A stretch of 64,000 nt of DNA from CBDBES01 sp965204465 (GTDB taxonomy: Bacteria; Spirochaetota; Leptospiria; Turneriellales; CBDBES01). The stretch spans positions 1 to 64,000 of the forward strand of contig CBDBES010000002.1 of the NCBI GenBank assembly GCA_965204465.1. The letters are read 5' to 3'. A program made the position numbers and the translations under genes. Positions 8,580 through 17,559 of the stretch are shown piece by piece (positions within the stretch are counted from its first letter, which is position 1; every line of letters begins with the position of its first letter). The notes below the pieces were generated by a model. The model had not been told where the DNA came from and ran no database searches. It saw only the letters and a program-made list of their open reading frames with translations.

Positions 8580-11500
8580 ATAATAAGTTCCTAAAAGATA
8601 TTCTTTCTATCTTAAAACAGGAAATGGACAGACCTTTCAGGGATGTATATGTTCTATCGAAAAGCCAAACAGATACGATCAATTGGAGAATATACTTACA
8701 AAAAGAAGTATCTTCTATTCTTATGGGGAATTCCTTTATCACCATTCAAAATTTATTTAAAAAATTGCTCTATTCTCATTTTTTTCCAGATCCACAGCCC
8801 GATCAGGATATGTTCTTGTATCGTTTTATTCTAAAACAATTAATAGAAGAATACATTCCTAAAAAAAATAAACCAGGGTTCATGCAGGAATTGCTGCATG
8901 TATTGCGCGTATTAGAATTCTACCCCGAAAAGAAAGACAATATCTGCAGTGAACTACAGCCTGAATTTTCTTCCTGCATAAAAGATATATCAGCAAAATT
9001 GAATGAACGTATGTTTCAAAATGATCTTCAACCAGAAGGAATATGGATAAATGACAAATTGAATGGAACATACTTAGATGATATTTCGTCTAACAGAAAA
9101 GATCAAAATGAAGACCATATTTTATGGTTTTACCTCTTTCCCCTAAAAACAGAGGATTTCCTTAAACTTAAATTCATTGATCGTCTACTAAAACCCAATT
9201 GGCATGTTTTTGGCCACTCAAATAATTCCTTTTTGAAAGAAAAGACAAAAGAAAGCCTATTGGGAAATTTTTTAAACTATCTTTTTAATCAAAGTAGAGT
9301 CTTTTTCCGAGGAGAAAGTATTTTTTCAAAAAATAAAGGTTTTCTATCCGTAAATATTCCGGACTGGAATATTCAAAATACTGAATTTTTCGACCATAAG
9401 AAAAAAGAATTCGAATATAAAATATGGATGGCCTCTTCTATATATGCACAGGCTACTCTTAGCGCAATGACCGCAAAAAAACTAGCGGAAAATGGTATCA
9501 ACCTGACGGACATTCATATATTATATTTTGATCCAAAACAATTAGGGGTTTTAATCCAATCTTTTCAAAACATTTCTTTACCAATGGAAAATATACCTAA
9601 ATATAATAAAAAAAGTATTATAGGGGTTATACTTCATTTTTTAGAGATCATATACCCCCAGGAAAATAATTCTATTATAAATATGGATCTTCTTTTTTAC
9701 TTTCTTACTTACCCCTGGATCAATTTAAAATACTTTCTTAAGAAAAGGGTCGCGGGCAATTATGGTAATCCATTCCATTGGCAAAAATCATTCAGAGAAG
9801 TTTTTTTCTTCAATAATATTGATATAAAAGAGCTGGAAAAAATTTTAAAAAATAAGATCGATATTCATTCTTCCCGAAAAAATTCATTTGCTTATTTTAG
9901 TAAAGTCATAGAGAGTTTGATTTCCATTCGTAAAAAAATGGAAAAAGGTGATCTAAAGCAAGCGATTAGAATATTCTATTCCTCCGTTAAAGAGTTATTT
10001 TTTGATCATCTTACCAAAATGGATGAATTAAAAGAAGCAGAATTTAAAGAGGCTGTATCTGTCTTAAATAAAATTCATCTTTTAACGCATCATAAGAATT
10101 TATCCATGGACAAAAAAAGCTATTTCCATTTCTTACACTCAGAGCTGAGTAGAATTCATGATGCCACTATTCCAAAAGCCATAAGATCTTTTTATGGCAA
10201 ACAAGAAATGAATAATAGAGACTTAAAAGGAGTAATGATCCGGCATATTTCGGAGGGGATCCACTTCCCTTGCAAATATCTGATCGTGGTCGGAATGGAT
10301 CACTCTTATTTTGAGTTTCTCAATGAGAATGTCTTTTTTAAGAAAGGATTGATTCCTCATGAATATAGATTATATCCAGACAGTGAAGAACAAAAGAATC
10401 AATTTTGGCAATCTTGTGAATTGATTAAAAAAGGATTGTTATTCATATTCTCGAATAAAGAGTACACATCTGTTTCTCATTTTATAAGAAATTCTACTCT
10501 GCAAAATCAATTTTTATCTTCTAAAAAAAATATGGAATCTATTTTAAAGGGAATACCCATTTTTCATCATCTCCAGGGGGAACCATATTTTTGGAATGAT
10601 TCTACCAGGGCGAATTTCAAGTTTCCTCCTTTCTATAGAGAAGATACAGACAAGAATATGTTGGATGTACTTAAAAAAGATATAAAACATTCTACTCATA
10701 TTCTACAGAAAAAATATAGAGATAAAAGTATAAACGAATTCAGCGGTGCGTTAGATCAAAAAAATGGATTAATTCACCCATCCATAAAAGAGCATCAATT
10801 TTCAGCATCCAGCTTTAATGATCTGGCGCAATGTCCCCAACTATATTGGTTTAAAAATGTCTTAAAACTAGATGATCCAGCCTACTTGCAGCAAAATAAG
10901 GAAAATATATATGAAATAGATCATTTGGGAAAGGGGAATCTATTTCATTTGGCGGCAAGTTACTTTATAAATGGTATAATCCAAAAAATGCCGAATAAAA
11001 CATACAAAGAAATAGCGAATATGAGTAGTGATCAGGATATGAATTCTTTTCTAAATCACTCTTTAAAAAATGCCTTTTCAGAGGCTAGTAAAAAACTATT
11101 TTTAACCGAATCAAATTATATTCATTTTGAAACGGCAAAATTATTTTATGAAGATCAATTGATCAAAAGTAAAAACATTTTTATTCACTATTTTACCTCT
11201 TTCTTTAAAAGAGCATCTAATGGAGAACATCCTTTATCTGATTATATCCCACTATTGACAGAATTCAAATTCCAGGGTTTAGAATTACAGGGTTTCTCTT
11301 TTAAAGGAAAAATTGACCGAATAGATTATAAGCCTTCTGAGAATATCTTACTTATACTAGACTATAAGACAGGCAACTCATCACAAAAGAAAGAACTAAA
11401 AGAGATATGCTCCATACAAAATATACAGCTTTTAGTCTACATGAAATCAGCCGCTACAAATGAAAACATACTCTCTAAAATAAAAGAAACTCCGCATAAA

Positions 11501-11854
11501 ATAGCTGGTATTCATTCTTATGCAGGGGCAACCCAGTATAGCAAAGAAATAATAGAACCATTTAATAATGGCATACCGGCTTATGATCTTTCTCAGGTGG
11601 TCTCTGAAAATTTTATAGACTATTTAAAAGATGACTTTAATATCATAAAAGAGATACTAAAAAAGAATATCATGTTTGCCGTTCCTCATAAAGAAAAAAA
11701 CAAACCTGAAAAGAAAGACATTCCCCCTTGCCAGTATTGTTCTTATAAAGAGATATGTGATAAACAGCCTTATTCTGCTTTTCAAAGAAAGAGCCTTGGT
11801 AAAAACAATACATTCAGTAAATATTACAAAGAAATATATTCTTCTTTAGTTTAG
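8576..11854 (+). CDS. AddB-like PD-(D/E)XK nuclease with Fe-S cysteines
   Basis: 1092 residues. The C-terminal third matches the RecB-type nuclease of AddB/RexB proteins: FSASSFNDLAQCPQLYWF (about 741), GNLFHLAASYF, GKIDRIDY and ILDYKTGN (about 928), with D and K as metal and catalytic residues. A final CQYCSYKEIC (about 1052) follows. One upstream cysteine plus the C-x2-C-x5-C cluster is the AddB pattern that binds a structural [4Fe-4S] cluster. The N-terminal two thirds is divergent, as expected for the inactivated helicase part of AddB, and I see no canonical Walker A motif. AddB normally works with AddA in double-strand break repair; no addA is adjacent. Overlaps the Sir2 stop by 4 bases. 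Confidence 0.75.
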   Translation: MNNKFLKDILSILKQEMDRPFRDVYVLSKSQTDTINWRIYLQKEVSSILMGNSFITIQNLFKKLLYSHFFPDPQPDQDMFLYRFILKQLIEEYIPKKNKPGFMQELLHVLRVLEFYPEKKDNICSELQPEFSSCIKDISAKLNERMFQNDLQPEGIWINDKLNGTYLDDISSNRKDQNEDHILWFYLFPLKTEDFLKLKFIDRLLKPNWHVFGHSNNSFLKEKTKESLLGNFLNYLFNQSRVFFRGESIFSKNKGFLSVNIPDWNIQNTEFFDHKKKEFEYKIWMASSIYAQATLSAMTAKKLAENGINLTDIHILYFDPKQLGVLIQSFQNISLPMENIPKYNKKSIIGVILHFLEIIYPQENNSIINMDLLFYFLTYPWINLKYFLKKRVAGNYGNPFHWQKSFREVFFFNNIDIKELEKILKNKIDIHSSRKNSFAYFSKVIESLISIRKKMEKGDLKQAIRIFYSSVKELFFDHLTKMDELKEAEFKEAVSVLNKIHLLTHHKNLSMDKKSYFHFLHSELSRIHDATIPKAIRSFYGKQEMNNRDLKGVMIRHISEGIHFPCKYLIVVGMDHSYFEFLNENVFFKKGLIPHEYRLYPDSEEQKNQFWQSCELIKKGLLFIFSNKEYTSVSHFIRNSTLQNQFLSSKKNMESILKGIPIFHHLQGEPYFWNDSTRANFKFPPFYREDTDKNMLDVLKKDIKHSTHILQKKYRDKSINEFSGALDQKNGLIHPSIKEHQFSASSFNDLAQCPQLYWFKNVLKLDDPAYLQQNKENIYEIDHLGKGNLFHLAASYFINGIIQKMPNKTYKEIANMSSDQDMNSFLNHSLKNAFSEASKKLFLTESNYIHFETAKLFYEDQLIKSKNIFIHYFTSFFKRASNGEHPLSDYIPLLTEFKFQGLELQGFSFKGKIDRIDYKPSENILLILDYKTGNSSQKKELKEICSIQNIQLLVYMKSAATNENILSKIKETPHKIAGIHSYAGATQYSKEIIEPFNNGIPAYDLSQVVSENFIDYLKDDFNIIKEILKKNIMFAVPHKEKNKPEKKDIPPCQYCSYKEICDKQPYSAFQRKSLGKNNTFSKYYKEIYSSLV

Positions 11855-12066
11855 CATTTTCTTTAATCTCTTGATGCTGCTTCTTAGCTAATACAAGAAT
11901 TTTTAATTTCAACTTCCCTATTCATATCTAAACCCTCTCTGTGTCATTCACAAGAGGAGAAAAAAAACGGAATAGCATTCCACTTTGCTGATGTTACTGG
12001 TATCCGTAGGATGAAGAGAAAGGAGAAAGAAACAAAGACCTATGTCGTAGGGTGAAAAAAACCCAC

Positions 12067-12121
12067 GCGCTGTGACTTCCTTGTCACAGGGCGCTCCATT
12101 TCGCAGGCATACATGCCTGCG
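12067..12121. repeat. Two adjacent GC-rich hairpins
   Basis: First hairpin: GCGCTGTGAC, loop TTCCTT, then GTCACAGGGCGC (12067-12094, with a two-base bulge). Second: CGCAGGCAT / ATGCCTGCG, a perfect 9-bp stem around AC (12102-12121). They stand out as GC-rich islands in AT-rich DNA. No U-run follows, so they do not look like simple intrinsic terminators; a REP-like element is another possibility. Confidence 0.5.
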
Positions 12122-12161
12122 TCACCAAACGATCATCTCTCCTACGAGTAAGCTGGGAAGA

Positions 12162-12209
12162 AATCCTATAATCCTTTAATCCTAAAAATCCTAAAAATCC
12201 TAATCCTGA
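12162..12209. repeat. AATCCT short tandem repeats
   Basis: Six copies of AATCCT separated by two to three A or T bases, immediately downstream of the hairpins. Such short irregular arrays can vary in copy number. No function is evident. Confidence 0.5.
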
Positions 12210-12236
12210 CAGAAAATGGTGGTATTGTAGGTAATT

Positions 12237-12914
12237 CTACAAGCCTGCATTTAGAGCATAATGTATAACATTTACTCCCATTTTTAAAGCTTGTTCATGT
12301 TTTTCCTGCCCGTTATTGTGAATGTCTATGTCTTCCCAACCATCTCCAAGGTCTGTATTATATCCATAAAAAGCCACCATTTTATCCTCCAGATAAAGAC
12401 CATAGGCAATGGGAGGCCCTCCATGGTGTTTATGAATTTTAGGAAGTCCTTTTGGGAAAGAAAAAGGTTTTTTAAATATTGGATGCTTCAAGGGTAATTC
12501 TATTAAACGGGATCCAGGGAAAAGTTGATTTAATTCTTTATGAATGTAAATGTTCATTCCGAAATTGTCATCCGCAAATAAAAAACCTCCGTTTAATAAA
12601 AACCAAGCCAAATTTTTTCTTTCTTCTTGATTCAGGGAAAATTTGCCATGTCCCGTAAAATAAATGAGAGGTACTTGTTTAAAGGAATCATCTTTTAAAG
12701 AGACGATCAATTCTTTTCGAATTACTTTCGTATTTGTAACCTTCCCAAAATACGACATTAGATTTGGTAAACTAGATGGATTAGAGTACCAGTCGCCTCC
12801 ACTATAATAGCGCAGTCTGCCAATACGAATACTCTCCCAATCAAAATTATTTTGTGGCAATATTTTGCTAAATACTAACGCGGCTATAGCATAGAACAAT
12901 ATCTTGAATTTCAT
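12237..12914 (-). CDS. DUF4159-like secreted protein
   Basis: 225 residues beginning with a signal-peptide-like segment (MKFKILFYAIAALVFSKILP). The body resembles DUF4159: IRIGRLRYYSGGDWYSNP, PLIYFTGHGKFSLNQEERKN, LLNGGFLFADDNFG, then FPGSRLIELPLKHPIF, HHGGPPIAYGLYLEDKMV and a final GVNVIHYAL. This gatase-like fold occurs in predicted envelope proteins of spirochaetes, planctomycetes and others; its biochemical role is unknown. The gene stands alone, convergent with the AddB-like gene and divergent from thrC. Confidence 0.75.
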   Translation of the reverse strand: MKFKILFYAIAALVFSKILPQNNFDWESIRIGRLRYYSGGDWYSNPSSLPNLMSYFGKVTNTKVIRKELIVSLKDDSFKQVPLIYFTGHGKFSLNQEERKNLAWFLLNGGFLFADDNFGMNIYIHKELNQLFPGSRLIELPLKHPIFKKPFSFPKGLPKIHKHHGGPPIAYGLYLEDKMVAFYGYNTDLGDGWEDIDIHNNGQEKHEQALKMGVNVIHYALNAGL

Positions 12915-12985
12915 TTTTTAGAGATATAAAAGTAATTAAATATAAATAGAGCCTGTATGTCAATCAAATATCTATGAATAAAAAA

Positions 12986-13033
12986 TACAATAACCAATGC
13001 CGTTAGGCTGTACTTTGTACACATATCTTACAC
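12986..13033 (+). repeat. Dispersed repeat A, copy 1 (48 bp)
   Basis: Begins TACAATAACCAATGCCGTTA and continues through GGCTGTACTTTGTACACA to CTTACAC. Reversed copies lie at 41551-41586 and 50038-50085, and a self-complementary variant at 45671-45726. Copies 1 and 4 differ at about three of 48 positions. It contains the palindrome TGTACTTTGTACA. All copies are intergenic. Confidence 0.75.
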
Positions 13034-13113
13034 TACTTGTTAGATCCCCATGGTAGGGGGCCATGATTTCAGGTAGTAGGGAGGTGAGGTATTTGTATTA
13101 ATTTTAAATGGAC

Positions 13114-13141
13114 TTGACGCAGTAAATGATCTTTTTAGATT
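13114..13141 (+). promoter_or_regulatory. Probable sigma-70-type promoter for thrC
   Basis: TTGACG (13114-13119), 16 bases, then TAGATT (13136-13141). Transcription would start near 13148, about 10 bases before ATG 13158, giving an almost leaderless mRNA. This would rule out the TTG at 13140 as a start. Read from consensus only. Confidence 0.45.
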
Positions 13142-13157
13142 GATAAATCTAATTTCA

Positions 13158-14507
13158 ATGCAATATTCAGCTTGTTTTCAATGCATCAATCCGGATTGTC
13201 GCAAACAATTTCCTTTAAGTGAGGTCATTTACAGATGCACAGAAAGTGATGATCTTTTAGAAGTAGTCCATGATATAGAAGTGCTTAAAAACCGTTCTGC
13301 CCAAAGTTGGATGCGTCTTTTCAATGAAAGATATAGAACTTCTCAATACCCCTATGGATCTGGTGTATGGGGTAAAAAAGAATTGGTTTTGCCTCAAATT
13401 TCGAATGAACATATTGTTTCTATGTACGAAGGTACCACAAATCTTTTTCGTTCAGAAAGGCTAGAGAAGTTGTTTGATCAACAAGAGCTATGGGTTAAAT
13501 TATGTGGGAATAGCCATACTGGTTCTTTTAAGGATTTAGGAATGACTGTGCTTGTAAGCCAGGTTAAATCCATAATGGCCAGAGGAGAGAGTATAAAAGC
13601 AATTGCATGCGCTTCTACAGGAGATACTTCTGCAGCACTCGCTGCATACGCTGCAAATGCAAACATACAGAGTATCATTCTGTTACCTAAGGATAAAGTT
13701 TCTGTGGCTCAGTTAATACAGCCCGTATCAAATGGGGCGCTCGTTTTATCTCTGGATACGGACTTTGATGGATGCATGAAGATCGTACAGCAATTAACAA
13801 AAGAAAAGTATATTTATCTGGCCAATTCAATGAACAGTCTTAGGATCGAAGGCCAAAAAACCATTGGAATGGAAGTAATCCAACAGCTGAATTGGACGGT
13901 ACCCGATTGGTTCATTATACCTGGAGGCAATTTGGGGAATGTTACTGCCTTAGGCAAGGGAATTATGATGCTGTACAAATTAGGATTGATCCAAAGACTG
14001 CCTAGAATTGCATTGGCTCAGGCTGAAAAGGCAAATCCTCTTTATCAATCTTATAAAAAGGGTTTTGAAGAGTTTCATCCAGTTGAAGCTAAAAAGACAC
14101 TGGCCTCTGCCATACAAATAGGAAATCCCGTATCTGTTAATAAGGCAATTCATATATTAAAAAAATTCAATGGTGTGGTGGAACAGGCTTCTGAAAATGA
14201 ATTAGCAAATGCAGCTTCTTTGGCAGATTTCTCAGGATTATTGACTGACCCTCATACGGGTGTGGCCATGGCGGTTTTACAAAAATTAAAAAAGAAAAAA
14301 ATAATTGCTCCTAAAGAAACGGTGGTTGTCATTTCTACGGCGCATGGTTTAAAATTCATTAATTTCAAGATACACTATCATGAAAAAAAATTAGAAGAAG
14401 TAAAGCCAAAATATTTTAATCCAGCTATCAATTTAAAAGCCAGTTTAAACGAAGTTAAAAGAATTGTGGACGAAAAAATAGAACAAAATATAAAAAATGG
14501 ATATTAA
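13158..14507 (+). CDS. thrC: Threonine synthase
   Basis: PLP enzyme converting O-phosphohomoserine to threonine. With ATG 13158 the protein has 449 residues. It starts with a zinc-ribbon-like element (CFQCINPDC...YRC) seen in one branch of ThrC, then EGTTNLFRSERLE, the PLP-lysine motif GNSHTGSFKDLGMT, ACASTGDTSAALAAYA and PGGNLGNVTALGKG. A C-terminal LTDPHTGVAMAVLQKL segment also fits ThrC. A TTG at 13140 would add six residues but falls in the putative -10 box. The next gene overlaps its end by 11 bases, making an amino-acid biosynthesis unit with the two following PLP enzymes. Confidence 0.93.
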   Translation: MQYSACFQCINPDCRKQFPLSEVIYRCTESDDLLEVVHDIEVLKNRSAQSWMRLFNERYRTSQYPYGSGVWGKKELVLPQISNEHIVSMYEGTTNLFRSERLEKLFDQQELWVKLCGNSHTGSFKDLGMTVLVSQVKSIMARGESIKAIACASTGDTSAALAAYAANANIQSIILLPKDKVSVAQLIQPVSNGALVLSLDTDFDGCMKIVQQLTKEKYIYLANSMNSLRIEGQKTIGMEVIQQLNWTVPDWFIIPGGNLGNVTALGKGIMMLYKLGLIQRLPRIALAQAEKANPLYQSYKKGFEEFHPVEAKKTLASAIQIGNPVSVNKAIHILKKFNGVVEQASENELANAASLADFSGLLTDPHTGVAMAVLQKLKKKKIIAPKETVVVISTAHGLKFINFKIHYHEKKLEEVKPKYFNPAINLKASLNEVKRIVDEKIEQNIKNGY

Positions 14508-15681
14508 AAATAAAGGTATTTCGACTCAATCTGTACATGGGGGAGAAAATGGGCAATATCCGGATGATCCGCTTACTATGCCCATCTACCAAACGGCTAC
14601 CTATACTTTTCAAGATACGGATCAATTGCATGATTTCTTTCAGGGAAAGACCAATCGTGTGGCTGAATATGGTAGATACGGGAACCCCACCCAAAAGACA
14701 GCCCAAGACAAACTGAAAATATTGGAAAATGCAGAGAGTTGTCTTTTGTTTTCCAGTGGAATGAATGCAGTCACTACAGCAATCCTTAGTCTATGTAAGC
14801 AGGGGAGTCATTTGATCATAACGGATGACAGTTATAGGCGTACCCGTCAATTCATACAACAAGTCATATCAAAGTTTGGTATTCAATTCACCTTTGTAAA
14901 GCCCAATATAGATGCCCTTGAAAAAGCCATTCAACCACAAACAAAACTATTGATATCAGAATCGCCTACAAATCCATATCTACATGTACTGGATATAGAA
15001 AAGGTGGTTCAATTATGTAGAAAACATAAGATCAAATCCATGATCGATTCTACATTTGCTACGCCTTATAACCAGAGGCCAATTGAATTTGGGATTGATA
15101 TAGTGGTGCATAGTATAACTAAATATCTGGGGGGGCATAATGATATTTTAGGAGGAGCCCTTTTGGGAAAAGATCATCTCATCTCTGCTATTAAAGAGCT
15201 TCAGTCTATTATGGGGGGAGTGATTGACCCTCATTCATGTTATTTATTGATCAGAGGGCTCAAGACTTTCGCCTTGCGCATAGAAAGGCAAAATCGTTCT
15301 GCTCTGGAAATTGCTGCCTTTCTGGAAGGCCATAATATGGTAGATAGGGTATGGTACCCTGGTTTAAAAACACATCCCGATCATAATCTCGCAAAAAGAC
15401 AGATGAATGGTTTTGGGGGGGTAATTTCTTTTATGGTCAAAGGCAAAATGAAAGAGACCTCCAAATTTGTGGATATGGTTAAAATTCCTAAAATAGCTCC
15501 TTCTTTAGGGGGTGTAGAAACACTTATAGAACAGCCAGCCTTAATGAGCTACTATGAAATGCCCGTAGAGGAGAGAAATGCAATCGGCATTTCAGATAAT
15601 TTGATCAGACTTTCGATCGGTATTGAGGATACAAAGGATCTGATCAAAGATATGGAAAAGGCCTTTAAAACTATTGGCTGA
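14497..15681 (+). CDS. PLP-dependent transsulfuration enzyme (cystathionine gamma-synthase/lyase type)
   Basis: 394 residues, full length for the Cys/Met metabolism PLP family (MetB, MetC, MetY, cystathionine gamma-lyase). Motifs: STQSVHGGE, PIYQTATYTF, YGRYGNPTQKTAQDKL, FSSGMNAVTTAILSL, SESPTNPYLHVLDI, IDSTFATPYNQRP and the PLP lysine in VVHSITKYLGGHND. A typical SLGGVETLIEQPALM and RLSIGIED close it. Sequence alone does not separate gamma-synthase from gamma-lyase. Overlap with thrC and proximity to a CysK/CBS-like gene point to methionine or cysteine metabolism at the homoserine branch. Confidence 0.87.
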   Translation: MDIKNKGISTQSVHGGENGQYPDDPLTMPIYQTATYTFQDTDQLHDFFQGKTNRVAEYGRYGNPTQKTAQDKLKILENAESCLLFSSGMNAVTTAILSLCKQGSHLIITDDSYRRTRQFIQQVISKFGIQFTFVKPNIDALEKAIQPQTKLLISESPTNPYLHVLDIEKVVQLCRKHKIKSMIDSTFATPYNQRPIEFGIDIVVHSITKYLGGHNDILGGALLGKDHLISAIKELQSIMGGVIDPHSCYLLIRGLKTFALRIERQNRSALEIAAFLEGHNMVDRVWYPGLKTHPDHNLAKRQMNGFGGVISFMVKGKMKETSKFVDMVKIPKIAPSLGGVETLIEQPALMSYYEMPVEERNAIGISDNLIRLSIGIEDTKDLIKDMEKAFKTIG

Positions 15682-15727
15682 TCATGTTATCAGGTAGTAT
15701 TGGACTGATTTTCTTCTTAAAAGTAAA

Positions 15728-16672
15728 ATGAATAAAGATCATATAGAAATATTATTAAAAAATACTATATTGGGCACCATCGGAAATACTCCATTGGTTC
15801 ACTTGCCTGGTATTACGAAACATCTTTCCAAAGGAATCCAGATATGGGCAAAAATGGAATATACGAATCCAGGAGGTTCTATCAAGGACCGGGCCGGATT
15901 GCAGATGATACTGGATGGGCTGGAATCGGGTGAACTTAGAGAAGGTAAAACCATTCTGGATTCAACCAGTGGCAATACAGGTATTGCATTGGCCTTTATT
16001 GGCGGTATTCTAGGTTATCAAGTAGAACTTTGTATTCCTTCGAATATATCCGAAGAAAGAAAGCAACGCCTAAAGGCACATGGCTCTAAACTTGTATTTA
16101 CTTCTCCTTTAGAAGGTTCCGATGGGGCCATTATAGAAGCCCAGAAATTATATAAGTCAAATCCAGATAAATATTTTAAACCAGATCAATATAATAACCC
16201 ATCCAATCCAAAAGCACATTATTTAACGACTGGCCCTGAAATATGGAAACAAACCAACCAAAAAATAACTCATTTCATAGCAACATTGGGAACCACAGGC
16301 ACCATCATGGGTACGGGGCGTTTTTTAAAAGAAAAAAATAAAGACATTCAGGTCATTGGCGCAGAACCAGACAATTCCTTTCATGGATTAGAAGGCTTAA
16401 AGCACATGGCTTCTTCTATTGTACCCTCTATTTATAAACGAAAAAAAATAGACTCTATTATACCTATCCCAACAGAGCCAGCCTATGACATGGCCAAAAG
16501 AATATGCATAGAAGAAGGACATTTTGTAGGGCAATCTGCAGGGGGGGCTATATGGGCCTCTCTTGAATTGGCTAAAGAACTACATGAAAAAGGGGTAAAA
16601 GAGGCCATGATCGTGACTGTATTATGTGATAGCGGGGATAGATATTTATCAAAAGGATTATGGAAATATTAG
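15728..16672 (+). CDS. Cysteine synthase / cystathionine beta-synthase-like enzyme
   Basis: 314 residues, fold-type II PLP enzyme. Motifs: IGNTPLVHLPG, the PLP lysine in NPGGSIKDRAGLQMI, the substrate loop STSGNTGIALAFIG, the phosphate-binding GTTGTIMGTGRFLKE and QSAGGAIWASLELA. This core fits both O-acetylserine sulfhydrylase (CysK/CysM) and the catalytic domain of cystathionine beta-synthase; there are no CBS repeats at the C-terminus. It sits 46 bases after the transsulfuration gene, so the pair could run cysteine synthesis or reverse transsulfuration. Confidence 0.85.
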   Translation: MNKDHIEILLKNTILGTIGNTPLVHLPGITKHLSKGIQIWAKMEYTNPGGSIKDRAGLQMILDGLESGELREGKTILDSTSGNTGIALAFIGGILGYQVELCIPSNISEERKQRLKAHGSKLVFTSPLEGSDGAIIEAQKLYKSNPDKYFKPDQYNNPSNPKAHYLTTGPEIWKQTNQKITHFIATLGTTGTIMGTGRFLKEKNKDIQVIGAEPDNSFHGLEGLKHMASSIVPSIYKRKKIDSIIPIPTEPAYDMAKRICIEEGHFVGQSAGGAIWASLELAKELHEKGVKEAMIVTVLCDSGDRYLSKGLWKY

Positions 16673-16956
16673 AAATTAATTTAGAGTCAATTACGAACTT
16701 ATAAGACACTTTTTTTGAAATTTATTCTGTGAACAGTTTCTTAGAAAAGGATCCAGTCATCAAACATAAGCTGGCCAAAATTGCTATCCTGTATACAAGG
16801 GCATAAAAATAGTGTACGGATCTATATGAATATTTGAAATGTCTACATGAATTCAATTAAAAGGCCAGATCATTATTCAAAAAAGTGGAAGATAAAATAC
16901 TTATAAAAGACTCATTGAACGATTTTAGTTAAAATGGCTAATGACTTAAATTTATT
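16673..16956. other. Intergenic stretch with coding-like remnants
   Basis: 284 bases before cobO. Short frames such as EKDPVIKHKLAKIAILYTRA (after GTG 16729) and NSIKRPDHYSKKWKIKYL in another frame look protein-like but are interrupted by stops. It may be a decayed gene; I cannot name it. Confidence 0.25.
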
Positions 16957-17559
16957 ATGCAACTTACTCCTAAAGAAGAATTTAAAATAAAAGAACAGAT
17001 ACGGTCAAAAAGGAAAAAACAAAAAAACATCCACGATAAGTATTTGACCATTGTTCATACAGGGGATGGCAAAGGAAAAACCACGGCTGCTTTTGGATTG
17101 GTAATGAGGATCATAATGCATGGTTGGAATGCATTGATCGTTCAGTTTATGAAAAACCCAAAAGAATTTCAATATGCAGAACATAAATGGGCAGATCAAA
17201 TGGAGAATTTAGATATATTCAGCATAGGGGCTGGCTTTACATGGAATACGATGAATCGTGATTTAGATATTCGCACTACTCTAGAAACCTGGGAAAAAGC
17301 AAAGGAATTCATGTCTTCTGGAAAATATAAACTGGTTGTATTGGACGAGATCAATTATGTAATGGACTATAAATTTTTAGATGAAAAAGAAGTGGTTAAA
17401 TTTTTGAAAAAAAAACCTCCTAAACTTCATTTAGTATTGACTGGTAGAAATGCTCCTGCCTCTATCATCCAATTGGCAGACTTAGTTACAGAAATGAAAA
17501 AAATTAAACATCCTTATGAAGAAAAAGGAATATTAGCCCAAAAAGGAGTCGAGTGGTAA
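16957..17559 (+). CDS. cobO: Corrinoid (cob(I)alamin) adenosyltransferase, CobO/BtuR type
   Basis: 200 residues. Transfers the 5'-deoxyadenosyl group of ATP to reduced corrinoid, giving adenosylcobalamin. CobO features: the unusual P-loop TGDGKGKTTAAFG (about residue 34-46), LIVQFMKNP, the Walker B-like VVLDEINYV and LVLTGRNAPASIIQLAD. The end DLVTEMKKIKHPYEEKGILA matches the conserved tail around the substrate site. No other cobalamin biosynthesis genes are nearby, so it may serve salvage. The following cysteine desulfurase starts on the base after its stop. Confidence 0.93.
   Translation: MQLTPKEEFKIKEQIRSKRKKQKNIHDKYLTIVHTGDGKGKTTAAFGLVMRIIMHGWNALIVQFMKNPKEFQYAEHKWADQMENLDIFSIGAGFTWNTMNRDLDIRTTLETWEKAKEFMSSGKYKLVVLDEINYVMDYKFLDEKEVVKFLKKKPPKLHLVLTGRNAPASIIQLADLVTEMKKIKHPYEEKGILAQKGVEW

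Larger units (their letters stand above)
11855..12236. other. Intergenic mosaic of repeats and hairpins
   Basis: 382 bases between two convergent genes, with no credible gene. It holds a 20-base block also found at 55853-55872 (11963-11982), a block resembling the CACCCTACGGGCACAGGTC family in reverse (about 12036-12065), two strong hairpins (12067-12121) and short AATCCT tandem repeats (12162-12209). A GAAAGAAACAAAGA stretch (about 12026-12038) recurs near 49854-49867. The region looks like an accumulation of mobile-repeat debris and probably contains the transcription stops for both flanking genes. Confidence 0.6.

Noticed and set aside
7815..11854. Sir2 next to a nuclease as an antiphage defence module
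   Set aside because: The sirtuin has the full zinc ribbon and catalytic motifs of a CobB-type deacylase, and the nuclease matches AddB with its Fe-S cysteines. Both are housekeeping types and no other defence gene is adjacent.
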